A DNA stretch of 55,664 nt from the NCBI GenBank assembly GCA_023663145.1, contig JAMPHZ010000019.1, positions 1-55,664 on the forward strand, read 5' to 3'. The position numbers were made by a program, and so were the translations under genes. Positions 32,445 to 40,689 of the stretch are shown piece after piece (position 1 is the stretch's first letter; every line of letters begins with the position of its first letter). Below the pieces are notes generated by a model. It was not told the origin of the DNA, did not search any database, and was given only the letters and a program-made list of their open reading frames with translations. Source of the DNA: Odoribacter sp. GTDB lineage: Bacteria > Bacteroidota > Bacteroidia > Bacteroidales > Muribaculaceae.

Positions 32445-34130
32445 TTATTCGGCAACCTTTGCGTTGACGAGGGTGAGATTTCTGATTTCCCAGGTGTCGG
32501 TGGCCTTGCATCCGTATTTGAAGCCGATTTCCACGGTCTTGCCGGCATAGTCGGCGAGCGACACGGCCCCTGAGTTTACAAAAGTCCAGCTGCCGGCTTC
32601 GGGCCATGTGGGCATTGCGAGGGCTGTCCAGGCATCACTGCCTGCCTCGCGTATCACGATGCCGCATTCGGTGCGCAGGCCGCTGTCCTGGAACTTGGCC
32701 GCATGGTCAAAGGAGAATGATGCATCAGCACTTACTGTGATCTTGGGTGAGATTGCATATGCGTCTTCGGTGGGTACGGGATCAACGCCGAACAACTGAC
32801 CGTTCAGGTAATATTTGCCGTTGTATTCTTTCCATATCCACACCACAGGGTCGGTGATGGTCCATCCGTCAAGGGCATTGGCATCGGTTTCAACGAGCAG
32901 TGTGCCGGCTGCCGGTTCGGGAGTTGTGCCGCCCTGGCCGTCATAGCTTATGATGGAGCTGCCGGTGCCGACTTGAGGAACTCCGTTATAAGATGTCAAT
33001 GTGCCGAGGATGATGACATCCTTGCCTTCCTCAAGGTCTTTTTCAGATGTGAATTTGGCTCCGTTGAGGCCATAGCCGCGGTAAACAAGCATTGAGGTTG
33101 TGCCGGCACCGTCGTTGATGGTATAGCTTGCGTTGCCGAATTGGGTGCTGATCTCAGATATCTGGTCAATGGTACCCTTGATGTATACCGGAGTGTCGGC
33201 AGCGCCGCCGGCGTTCACGACAGCCAGTGCGGCAGCCACGTTGTATGGGCTTGCGAGTGTGCCGTCGCCTTCAGGGGTGACAGGTCCTACGGGTTGGTCA
33301 GGCTTGCCTTCACCGTCAAAGTCGATGCATGATTCTGCGTCGATGAGCAGCAGTCGCAGTGTGGAACGATAGCATGAGAGGATACCGACAACGTCGCCGG
33401 TTCCGTATGGAAGCAGGTCGTAGGCGAAGTCAGCATACGAGCTGTTGTAGACTATCATCTTGTTGCCGTCGGCATCAATTATATTGCGTGATGTGGTGTT
33501 GCCGTTTGAGAAAGGTTGTCCGGCCTCTACGAACTTGACGCCGTTGATGCGGATAAGACGGCTCTGCCATTCGATCTTGCCTTCCTTGGTCTGGTTGGCC
33601 TCGATCATCTCGGGGATTGTAACCACTGTGGTATCAAGATTTGCTGAGTGGAAGTCGAGCATTGTGTGAGGCTCGAACGCTGCATTTGTGATACGGTTGA
33701 CACCGCTGGTGTCGAGTTTACCCAATTGTACCAGTCCGTTGTAACGGCCGATTGCAAGTCCGCTCACGTTTACGGCCATGCCTATGCCCATGGGGTATAG
33801 TTTCTCGAGGTTGGTGGTGTCGACGCCGATTGTGATTGCGCCGCTCTCATCCTGAAGCACGATGGTCTTGTAGATGTTGCCGGCCTCGGTCGATGACACG
33901 ATTGTGCCTGCGATCCATACATCTTCGCCGTTGAGTTTGCCTATTTCGGTGCCATATGTGTCCTGATCCTGCCAATACTGTTCTTTCAGTTCGGCTATCG
34001 AGAGGGTAGGCTTGAAATCGGCGGGATAAGAGGGAACATCCATCGGGGGTTGCTCCCAATTGTCGGAGCAGGATTGCATTGCGGCTGCTCCAAGCACCAG
34101 AGTGGTGATATATAATGAAATCTTTTTCAT
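32445..34130 (-). CDS. DUF5689/OB-fold/choice-of-anchor J lipoprotein
   Basis: A 561-residue lipoprotein (signal ends AMQSC, Cys21). DUF5689 spans ~40-273 (GEDVWIAGTIVSSTEAGNIYKTIVLQDESGAITIGVD). An OB-fold module spans ~290-396 with TPVYIKGTIDQISEISTQFGNASYTI and ILGTLTSYNG. This module is closely similar (about half identical by eye) to one in the 752-aa secreted protein at 38331-40589. A choice-of-anchor J domain spans ~408-556. The gene lies between the TonB receptor (33 bp) and the 938-aa lipoprotein (19 bp). By analogy with receptor-linked surface lipoproteins it probably captures the ligand; OB-folds and context make a nucleic acid or other polymer possible. Confidence 0.82.
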   Translation of the reverse strand: MKKISLYITTLVLGAAAMQSCSDNWEQPPMDVPSYPADFKPTLSIAELKEQYWQDQDTYGTEIGKLNGEDVWIAGTIVSSTEAGNIYKTIVLQDESGAITIGVDTTNLEKLYPMGIGMAVNVSGLAIGRYNGLVQLGKLDTSGVNRITNAAFEPHTMLDFHSANLDTTVVTIPEMIEANQTKEGKIEWQSRLIRINGVKFVEAGQPFSNGNTTSRNIIDADGNKMIVYNSSYADFAYDLLPYGTGDVVGILSCYRSTLRLLLIDAESCIDFDGEGKPDQPVGPVTPEGDGTLASPYNVAAALAVVNAGGAADTPVYIKGTIDQISEISTQFGNASYTINDGAGTTSMLVYRGYGLNGAKFTSEKDLEEGKDVIILGTLTSYNGVPQVGTGSSIISYDGQGGTTPEPAAGTLLVETDANALDGWTITDPVVWIWKEYNGKYYLNGQLFGVDPVPTEDAYAISPKITVSADASFSFDHAAKFQDSGLRTECGIVIREAGSDAWTALAMPTWPEAGSWTFVNSGAVSLADYAGKTVEIGFKYGCKATDTWEIRNLTLVNAKVAE

Positions 34131-34163
34131 GTAAAAAGGAATGTCTATATATTAATGTGGAGA

Positions 34164-36935
34164 TTAGAAGCGCACACCGATGTTCAGGAATGCACGCACG
34201 CCTTGCGCGTAGGTGTAGCGGTTGGGATAGGCGTTGCGGTCGTAGTTCTTGGTGTCGAGGCGGCCTTGCTGGTAAGCGTAGGTTACGACATCGCGGTTGT
34301 TGAGGATGTTGTTGACGCTCAGGTTGAGGTTCAGGGTGACCTTGCGGTTTATGTAGATTACCTTGCCGATTGAAACGTTGAGTGTGAAATTGTTCTTGAG
34401 CTTGTCCTGAGTGGAGAGCTCGGCGATCTTGGCGGCGAGGTCATCTTTGTCGGGGTATGATTTCCACAGATCTGCTATCACTTCGTGGTAAGCCGGCGAG
34501 AGGTTAACGTAGGCATCGCCCTGGAATGTACCGTTTATATTGAAGAACCACATACCGGGCGCAGCCCAGTCAATACCGATGTTGGCGGCGTATTGGGGTG
34601 TTGAGCCTACATAGTAGTTGCGCAGGTATACAGTCTGGGTGGTGTCGGGGTGCAGGCCGTTCTCAAAGGTACGGGTACCCTGGGGATTGTTCTTATATTG
34701 GAAGCGTGCGTAGGTACCGGCGAAAGTCGCGGTCACCGAAGGGGTGATCTTATATGCCATACCTAATTCTACACCTTTGTAAACTTTCTTCACACCTGAA
34801 AGGATGTAGTAGGTGTATGAATTGTAACGGTCGTCGTAGAAGCCGGTGCGTTCGATGCCGTTATCGCTCATGGTGGCGAAGGCGGCAAGAGAACCGCGGA
34901 AGCGGCGGTAGTTCCATGTGTAAGCGATGTCGCCTGACAGGATGCGTTCCGATGATACGCCTTCAACTACATCATTTTTCACACGGGGCATGAGGTAGAT
35001 GGCGTCGGCGAGCGGAGCGCGGGTGCCGTACTCGACGTGGCCGAGGAAGTAGTTGTGGCCGTCAAGCTTATAGGTTGCGCCTGCCTTGAATCCTGCATTG
35101 TCGAATGATTGCCACTTGCCTTTGCCGTAAGAGGTAAGGGGTGCGCGGCCGTTGCGCATGTGTCCTTCGCGCTGATACTGGGTGTATGATACGTTGAAAC
35201 CGTAGTTGATGTCCCAGTGTGGCAAGGTGATGGTATTTTGCAGCCATGCATTGGCGGTGAGGGCGTAGAGGTTATAATGATAGCCGAATTTATCACCTTT
35301 GTAAACACGATGGCTGTAGGGATCGGGATAATTGAAGTTGTTTACGAGGTTGTCGGGGGCGAGGGTGATGTCGCGGTCGCTGAAAGGATCGACGTCAATC
35401 CAGAACTCACCGCCGAGCAGGTCGCGTATGGTTTTGTAGTTGGAAGAGTTGGCATATTGCACGGCAACACCACCCTGAAGGCTGATCTTGTCGTTGATGC
35501 GGGTATTGATATACGAGTTGAACTTGAGGTTGAGTGTGGTGTTGATACGGTTCTCAAGGATGTAGCTTGCGCCTTGCTGCTGACCTTCGGGAAGGTTTGC
35601 ATTGGCAGCGTTGTTGAGTTGGTTTACCGAATAGAGATTGTCCCAGTTGATTTGGGAGAATGACTGGTCGTTTTGCCACAGCCAGGTATAATATTCGCTT
35701 TGTTCTGTGGGTTCGTCGTTGTCGTCAAGGTAATATGACGGGAGATAACGGTAGTAGGTGGGGTTTGGATCGTTGGCTTTGTAGTACTGGAGCGCCGAAC
35801 GGTTGTAGTAGTTATATACAACGGCAAGGCCGGTATTTACCGTAGTGGAGCCTTTTTTGTATAGCCAGTTCAGCATGGCCGTGGGATCGTAGGTCTCGGT
35901 TACGCGAGCCGCACGTTTCTTGCCCTGATACCATCCCCAGTTGGGGTTGTAGAGATTGTTGTCAAGCAGGTCATATACTTCCTGATATGTGCCGGTAGAT
36001 GTGGCACGCTGTGTGGGGCCGCCCCATGCTGTAAGAATCAGTTGGTTGTTGGCGTTGAAGTATTTCTCAATTGACAGGAACAGACCGCCGCTGTTGTAGA
36101 ATGTGCCGTCGATGACCCCTTCTTTGGCGTATCGGCCAATAGCGCTTACGGTGAAAGCCCAACCTTTTTTGTTCAGGCCTGTAGCATATGTCACCATGGC
36201 GCGCATCAGGTAGTTTGAATTGGTAAAGGCGATAGATCCGTTGAAGCCGGGAGCGTAAAGATCGGTCGTTGTGTTGTAATTGACTGATCCGCCTATATCT
36301 CCGAAACCGTAGTTGGCGGCTGCCATGCCTATTGAGGTGGTTTTATTTCGGAACGCGCGCGAGGTCATGCCCAACAGTGATGAGAATGTGAAGCGCCCGC
36401 GGATCAGGTCGTTCATCTGCATGCCGTTGATGTATACTGCCTGGTATTGGCTGTCATAACCACGGTAGCGGAAATACATGGGACCGAAATTGTAGGAAGC
36501 AGTGTTGTAGTAGATGTCATCGTTGGCACCGGTCAGGGCCGCGATGCCCTGAGTGTTCTCGTCTTCATCCTCGAGTAGATCCTCATCGAATATGAGATCA
36601 TTGGCGTCGCCATAGAAATCAGTGGCTGCGGTTTCGGGAGTTACACGTATGTGACCGATGTCATTTGCGCCGGGATTTAGGTCAACATCAATGCCTTGCG
36701 ATGCGAACCCGTCACAAGTAATGACAATGTAGCACTTGCCGGGGGCGGCTTCAAGGCGGAAATCACCGTTGAATCCTGTCATGGACGATGTTCCGGTAGC
36801 CTGAATGGTTACATAGGCTCCGCTGACCGGACTGTCCGACTGACTGTTCACCACTACACCGGTAAGGGTAGCAGTCTGCGCCATAACCGGCAATACTGCC
36901 GCTAATAGCGATAAGAGAAACAATTTTAGTCTCAT
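34164..36935 (-). CDS. TonB-dependent outer-membrane receptor with N-terminal carboxypeptidase-regulatory-like domain
   Basis: A 923-residue transporter: signal peptide to MAQ (19), CarboxypepD_reg-like domain (LTGVVVNSQSDSPVSGAYVTIQ, to ~100), then an acidic linker (FDEDLLEDEDENTQGI, ~115-130). The plug follows, with YNFGPMYFRYRGYDSQYQAVYINGMQMND. A ~22-strand barrel with many aromatic alternations ends in RAFLNIGVRF. The acidic linker and RGYDS plug are features of a Bacteroidota receptor subfamily distinct from SusC. It leads an operon with two DUF5689 lipoproteins and is divergent from a secreted EEP-family enzyme. The substrate is unknown. Confidence 0.9.
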   Translation of the reverse strand: MRLKLFLLSLLAAVLPVMAQTATLTGVVVNSQSDSPVSGAYVTIQATGTSSMTGFNGDFRLEAAPGKCYIVITCDGFASQGIDVDLNPGANDIGHIRVTPETAATDFYGDANDLIFDEDLLEDEDENTQGIAALTGANDDIYYNTASYNFGPMYFRYRGYDSQYQAVYINGMQMNDLIRGRFTFSSLLGMTSRAFRNKTTSIGMAAANYGFGDIGGSVNYNTTTDLYAPGFNGSIAFTNSNYLMRAMVTYATGLNKKGWAFTVSAIGRYAKEGVIDGTFYNSGGLFLSIEKYFNANNQLILTAWGGPTQRATSTGTYQEVYDLLDNNLYNPNWGWYQGKKRAARVTETYDPTAMLNWLYKKGSTTVNTGLAVVYNYYNRSALQYYKANDPNPTYYRYLPSYYLDDNDEPTEQSEYYTWLWQNDQSFSQINWDNLYSVNQLNNAANANLPEGQQQGASYILENRINTTLNLKFNSYINTRINDKISLQGGVAVQYANSSNYKTIRDLLGGEFWIDVDPFSDRDITLAPDNLVNNFNYPDPYSHRVYKGDKFGYHYNLYALTANAWLQNTITLPHWDINYGFNVSYTQYQREGHMRNGRAPLTSYGKGKWQSFDNAGFKAGATYKLDGHNYFLGHVEYGTRAPLADAIYLMPRVKNDVVEGVSSERILSGDIAYTWNYRRFRGSLAAFATMSDNGIERTGFYDDRYNSYTYYILSGVKKVYKGVELGMAYKITPSVTATFAGTYARFQYKNNPQGTRTFENGLHPDTTQTVYLRNYYVGSTPQYAANIGIDWAAPGMWFFNINGTFQGDAYVNLSPAYHEVIADLWKSYPDKDDLAAKIAELSTQDKLKNNFTLNVSIGKVIYINRKVTLNLNLSVNNILNNRDVVTYAYQQGRLDTKNYDRNAYPNRYTYAQGVRAFLNIGVRF

Positions 36936-37024
36936 GCGGTATTATTAATTGATTTTTAATTATTTATGAGCGTTTGTGTATGTAAGGCAGTTTAAGTGTA
37001 GACGTTAGGTGCTGTTTAAGCCCC

Positions 37025-37055
37025 CAAAAATACGACTAAAATTTGAGGTGGCAAA
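37025..37055 (-). promoter_or_regulatory. TonB-receptor operon promoter
   Basis: TTTG (37052-37055) and TATTTTTG (37025-37032) on the minus strand with 19 bp between them, a full Bacteroidota promoter match. Predicted start near 37018, leaving an ~80-nt leader before the receptor ATG. Confidence 0.65.
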
Positions 37056-37090
37056 AAATTATTTAACAAAATAAGTATTTTTTAACAAAA

Positions 37091-37110
37091 CAATCTCACC
37101 TGTGAGGTTG
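37091..37110. promoter_or_regulatory. Inverted repeat, candidate operator between divergent promoters
   Basis: CAATCTCAC-CT-GTGAGGTTG: two 9-bp arms with one mismatch and a 2-bp centre, 35 bp upstream of the receptor -33 element and about 100 bp upstream of the nuclease-like gene's -7 box. The symmetry fits a dimeric DNA-binding regulator. No regulator gene is adjacent. Confidence 0.45.
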
Positions 37111-37212
37111 CAAATGGCATTGTATAACGGCTGGCTGAGACACCCGAAGCCGTAAAAATCAAATGAATAATAATTTTTAATCCAATTATTAGAAAATACC
37201 GAAAATTTGTAG

Positions 37213-37220
37213 TAACTTTG
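37213..37220 (+). promoter_or_regulatory. Putative promoter -7 box of the EEP/OB-fold operon
   Basis: TAACTTTG, exact TAnnTTTG, 40 bp upstream of the ATG at 37260. Transcription would start near 37227, which rules out a TTG start at 37218. The -33 region is only T-rich. Confidence 0.5.
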
Positions 37221-37259
37221 AGCCGTGAAATGAATAATAACTACCATCCACGATACACC

Positions 37260-38297
37260 ATGTTCAAGAAACTAATAATCGCGGCTGCGCTTGTCCTTGC
37301 TTCTATCCCTGCGGTAGTTGCCCAAGGTGGAATGCAGGCTGCCGGAATCGCGTTCTATAATCTTGAGAATCTTTTCGACACCATTCCCAACAATCCTCTC
37401 GGGCGAGATCTCGAATACACACCCGGTGGTCAGAACCGGTGGGATTCGCGCAAGTATAACAATAAGTTGCATAATCTTGCGACCGCAATATCGTCATTCA
37501 CTACCAAGACCACTCCTTATGGACCCGCGATCATTGGTGTGAGCGAGGTCGAGAACCGAGGAGTGCTTGAGGATCTCGTAGCACAGCCTGAACTGAAATC
37601 CTGGAATCTTCAGATATGCCATCATGATTCACCCGACCGCCGCGGCATTGATGTCGGCCTGCTCTATAATCCGCGTTATTTCAAGGTTGAAAATGTGACA
37701 AATCATCGTCTGACCGCTGTGCCGTTCGCTACCCGTGACCAGATGTGTGTGGTCGGATCCTTATTAGGCCAGCAGGTAGCCGTTATTGTAAACCACTGGC
37801 CTTCGCGTCTCGGTGGTCAGGAGCAATCATCCCCGAACCGTGAGGCCGCGGCTGCATTGTGCCTTGAGATCGCCGATTCATTGTGGAATATAAATCCCAA
37901 TATCGGAGTAATAATCATGGGCGACCTTAATGACGATCCCATGGATAAGTCTTGTGCCAATGTGCTTGGCGCCAAGAAAAAAGCAGCAGGAGTAGGAGCC
38001 CATCAGTTCTATAATCCGTTTTGGAAAATGCTTGATGACGGTATCGGCACCCTTGCATACAAGAGTTCGTGGAATCTGTTTGACCAGATCATACTGTCAG
38101 GCAACCTCGTAAACGATACCGGTGACCAGAACTGGCATTTCTACCGGGCCGTTGTGCATAATAAGGATTTCCTGAAAGATAAAGAGGGGACACGTCAGGG
38201 TTATCCGTTGCGAACATTCGCCTCAGGCTCGTATCTAAACGGCTATAGCGATCACTTCCCAACCGAGATCCTGCTTGTGCGTAAAGTCGCCCGTTAA
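37260..38297 (+). CDS. Secreted endonuclease/exonuclease/phosphatase (EEP) family enzyme
   Basis: A 345-residue protein from the ATG at 37260 (MFKKLIIAAALVLASIPAVVAQ, a signal peptide). All core EEP motifs are present: FYNLENLFD (metal/phosphate Asn), SEVEN (metal Glu), RRGIDVGLLY, NHWPSR (His), MGDLNDDP (Asp/Asn), FDQII and the terminal SDHFP. The family cuts phosphodiester or phosphoester bonds (nucleases, sphingomyelinases, phosphatases). The NHWPSR and RRGIDVGLLY forms are like those of extracellular nucleases such as ExeM. It is divergent from a TonB receptor operon and 33 bp upstream of an OB-fold secreted protein. An exported DNase or RNase is the leading guess; a phosphatase or phospholipase is the alternative. 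Confidence 0.88.
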   Translation: MFKKLIIAAALVLASIPAVVAQGGMQAAGIAFYNLENLFDTIPNNPLGRDLEYTPGGQNRWDSRKYNNKLHNLATAISSFTTKTTPYGPAIIGVSEVENRGVLEDLVAQPELKSWNLQICHHDSPDRRGIDVGLLYNPRYFKVENVTNHRLTAVPFATRDQMCVVGSLLGQQVAVIVNHWPSRLGGQEQSSPNREAAAALCLEIADSLWNINPNIGVIIMGDLNDDPMDKSCANVLGAKKKAAGVGAHQFYNPFWKMLDDGIGTLAYKSSWNLFDQIILSGNLVNDTGDQNWHFYRAVVHNKDFLKDKEGTRQGYPLRTFASGSYLNGYSDHFPTEILLVRKVAR

Positions 38298-38330
38298 TTG
38301 AATCATTTATAACCAACTTAATATATCGAT

Positions 38331-40589
38331 ATGAAGAAACTTTTACTCAGTTTAGTCTGTGCGGCCTCAATGGTCTTCGGTGCTTCGGCAGCCGATGTTA
38401 CCGTTACTCCCGCTCAGTTAAATCTTTCAGGGTCAGTGACTGTTGATGGATTTACCATCGACATTCAGAAGAACAATGGTTCAACAGCTCCCGCTCTCAG
38501 TGGCGCCAATCTTCGCCTATACGCCAAGAATACAATGGCTATCAGTGGCGAAAAGGTTGCGAAGGTAGTGTTTACTTTCGCGAGCGATAACGGTTACCGC
38601 TATACAACATTCACACCCTCTACCGGCGCCTACACAACTGAGCAGGCCAGCGGTGATACAGAACTTACATGGACCGGTGATGCCACAGCAATCACTTTTA
38701 CTGTAGGTGACAAAGCAACTTTCGGTTCAGACGGTGCCAGCAAAGCCGGTCAGATCCGTCTCGCTTCAGTTACAATCTCTGGTGAAGGCGGTGAAGGTGG
38801 CGATACCCCTGTCACCCCGCCCGTTGACATTGCCAACACTCCTGAAACAGCATATACCGCAACCAAAGCCCTTGAGCTTATCGCCGCCGGCGAAGGTCTC
38901 TCCTCAGATGTTTATGTTCAGGGTGAAATCAAGTCGATTAAAGAAGTTAGCACAAGCTACGGCAATGCCACATACACCATTACCGACGGCACTTCAGATC
39001 TCACCATCTTCCGTGGCTATTATCTTGAAGGTGCCAAGTTTACTGCCGAAGACCAGATTAAGGTAGGACAGAAGGTTATCGTTTATGGCAAACTTACCTC
39101 ATATAACGGTGAAGGTCAGATGAACCAAGGTAATAAAATCTACAGCATCGATGGTGAAGGTGGTGACACCCCCACTCCCGAGAAGGTGGAAGTAAGTACC
39201 CTCGCAGCTCTCAAGGCTCTTGCTGTAGACACTCCTGTTAAGTTTACAGCCAATGCAACCGCTGTTTACCAACATCAGAGCAGTCTTTATCTCACCGATG
39301 GTACTGACTGGCTCCTCGTTTACGGCAAACTCAACACTACCTATACTAACGGTACCGTGCTGACCGGTTTCGAAGGTACTGTAGGTGAATACAACGGTAT
39401 CAAGCAGCTCACACCCGCTGCCGATACATTTACCGCAGGCACTGCAGGCACCGCCGTTGAACCTACCGAAATGGCCATCGAAGAAGTTGCATCTGACCTC
39501 GCTTGCGAATATGTCAAGTTTGTAGGTGTTGCAATTGCTGCAACCGAAAATACCCGCACATTCACAATGAGCGACGAGTCTGGTTCAATCACACTTTATC
39601 AGAATTGGACTGATATCGACATCCCCACCGGCGAAGGTCTCACAGTTACCGGTTTCATAGGTATGCACAGCGGCGTTGCCCAGATCCTCTGTGTTTCAGT
39701 GACCACCGCAAGCGGTCTTGAAGTTGTTACCGCTCCCGTCTTCTCAGTAACCGGTGCAGTAGCTGAAGGTACTCTCGTCACTCTTACATGCGACACCGAA
39801 GGCGCTACAATCTACTATACAGTAGACGGTACCGAACCCACCACAGATTCTGCAGTCTACACTGACCCCATCGCTATCAATGAGGAGATGACCATCAAGG
39901 CTATAGCTGCCAAAGCAGGTATGGAAACCTCAAGCGTTGCAACCGCATCTTACACCATTAAGGCACCCGTTGTAGTAGAAGGCAATCAGGCAACATTCGA
40001 CTTCACTGATATTGCCAGTCTCACCCCCGCTTATAACGCTGATCAGGCAACAGATGACGGCACTACCGGCAACAAACTCATCGATGTGAAAGATGTGGAA
40101 TTCCAGGCCAACGGTGTGACTGTAGTCAACGCAGGTGAAGGCACAGCCGCCCGTCTCTACTATCAGCCCACCAAAGACGCATGGACATACCGCATCTACA
40201 AGAAGTCTACTCTCACCATCACTTGCCAGAGTGGATATGCTCTTGAAAGCATTGCATTCGAAACCCAAACCACATCTTATGCTACCGCACTTGGTAACTC
40301 TACCTTCTCAACCGGTACATTTGCTGATGGAGTTCTCTCGTTCCCTGCACAGTCAGCCAACGATGTCAACACAGTTTCAAGTGTTACCATTACACCCTCA
40401 GCAACTATCGGTTTCAATAAAATGACTGTTACTTTCAAACCGATAAATGGTGTCAATGACATTGAAATCGACGCTAACGTTCCTGTAGAATTCTATAACC
40501 TCCAGGGTGTGCGTGTTGAAGGCGAACTTACCCCCGGCCTCTATATCCGTCGTCAAGGTAATACAGCATCTAAGGTGCTTGTTAAGTAA
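38331..40589 (+). CDS. Large secreted OB-fold protein with CHB_HEX domain and conserved C-terminal tail
   Basis: A 752-residue protein with signal peptide (1-20, ending GASA). Modules: beta-sandwich (~22-152); an OB-fold (~170-277; SDVYVQGEIKSIKEVSTSYGNATYTI) paralogous to one in the 561-aa lipoprotein; two more OB-like modules (~285-365, ~385-460). A chitobiase C-terminal-like domain (~468-545; GATIYYTVDGTEPTTDSAVY) follows, then a second beta-sandwich (~550-705) and a C-terminal tail (~709-752; FYNLQGVRVEGELTPGLYIR). No enzymatic motif. Codon use is biased to GGT, GAA and CTC/ACC compared with neighbouring genes, as in highly expressed genes. It is probably a secreted or surface-attached binding protein working with the EEP enzyme. 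Confidence 0.8.
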   Translation: MKKLLLSLVCAASMVFGASAADVTVTPAQLNLSGSVTVDGFTIDIQKNNGSTAPALSGANLRLYAKNTMAISGEKVAKVVFTFASDNGYRYTTFTPSTGAYTTEQASGDTELTWTGDATAITFTVGDKATFGSDGASKAGQIRLASVTISGEGGEGGDTPVTPPVDIANTPETAYTATKALELIAAGEGLSSDVYVQGEIKSIKEVSTSYGNATYTITDGTSDLTIFRGYYLEGAKFTAEDQIKVGQKVIVYGKLTSYNGEGQMNQGNKIYSIDGEGGDTPTPEKVEVSTLAALKALAVDTPVKFTANATAVYQHQSSLYLTDGTDWLLVYGKLNTTYTNGTVLTGFEGTVGEYNGIKQLTPAADTFTAGTAGTAVEPTEMAIEEVASDLACEYVKFVGVAIAATENTRTFTMSDESGSITLYQNWTDIDIPTGEGLTVTGFIGMHSGVAQILCVSVTTASGLEVVTAPVFSVTGAVAEGTLVTLTCDTEGATIYYTVDGTEPTTDSAVYTDPIAINEEMTIKAIAAKAGMETSSVATASYTIKAPVVVEGNQATFDFTDIASLTPAYNADQATDDGTTGNKLIDVKDVEFQANGVTVVNAGEGTAARLYYQPTKDAWTYRIYKKSTLTITCQSGYALESIAFETQTTSYATALGNSTFSTGTFADGVLSFPAQSANDVNTVSSVTITPSATIGFNKMTVTFKPINGVNDIEIDANVPVEFYNLQGVRVEGELTPGLYIRRQGNTASKVLVK

Positions 40590-40611
40590 TTTCCGTCTTA
40601 TCTCAATATCA

Positions 40612-40645
40612 AGCAGCCCCGCCATTAGTGGCGGGGCTGCTTTTT
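40612..40645 (+). terminator. Rho-independent terminator of the EEP/OB-fold operon
   Basis: A perfect 12-bp GC-rich stem (40612-40623 with 40630-40641), 6-nt loop and T5 tract, 23 bp after the stop. Confidence 0.9.
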
Positions 40646-40671
40646 CAGATACAAGTTATGGGAAAATGTTG

Positions 40672-40679
40672 TAACTTTG
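40672..40679 (+). promoter_or_regulatory. Putative MATE gene promoter -7 box
   Basis: TAACTTTG, exact TAnnTTTG, ending 10 bp before the first in-frame ATG of the MATE gene. No clear -33 element. The expected start (~40686) leaves almost no leader for that ATG. Confidence 0.45.
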
Positions 40680-40689
40680 CAGTCGCATT

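Noticed and set aside
34164..36935. SusC-type receptor of a polysaccharide utilisation locus
   Set aside because: There is no SusD homologue, the plug linker is of a different subfamily, and no glycoside hydrolase is in the locus.
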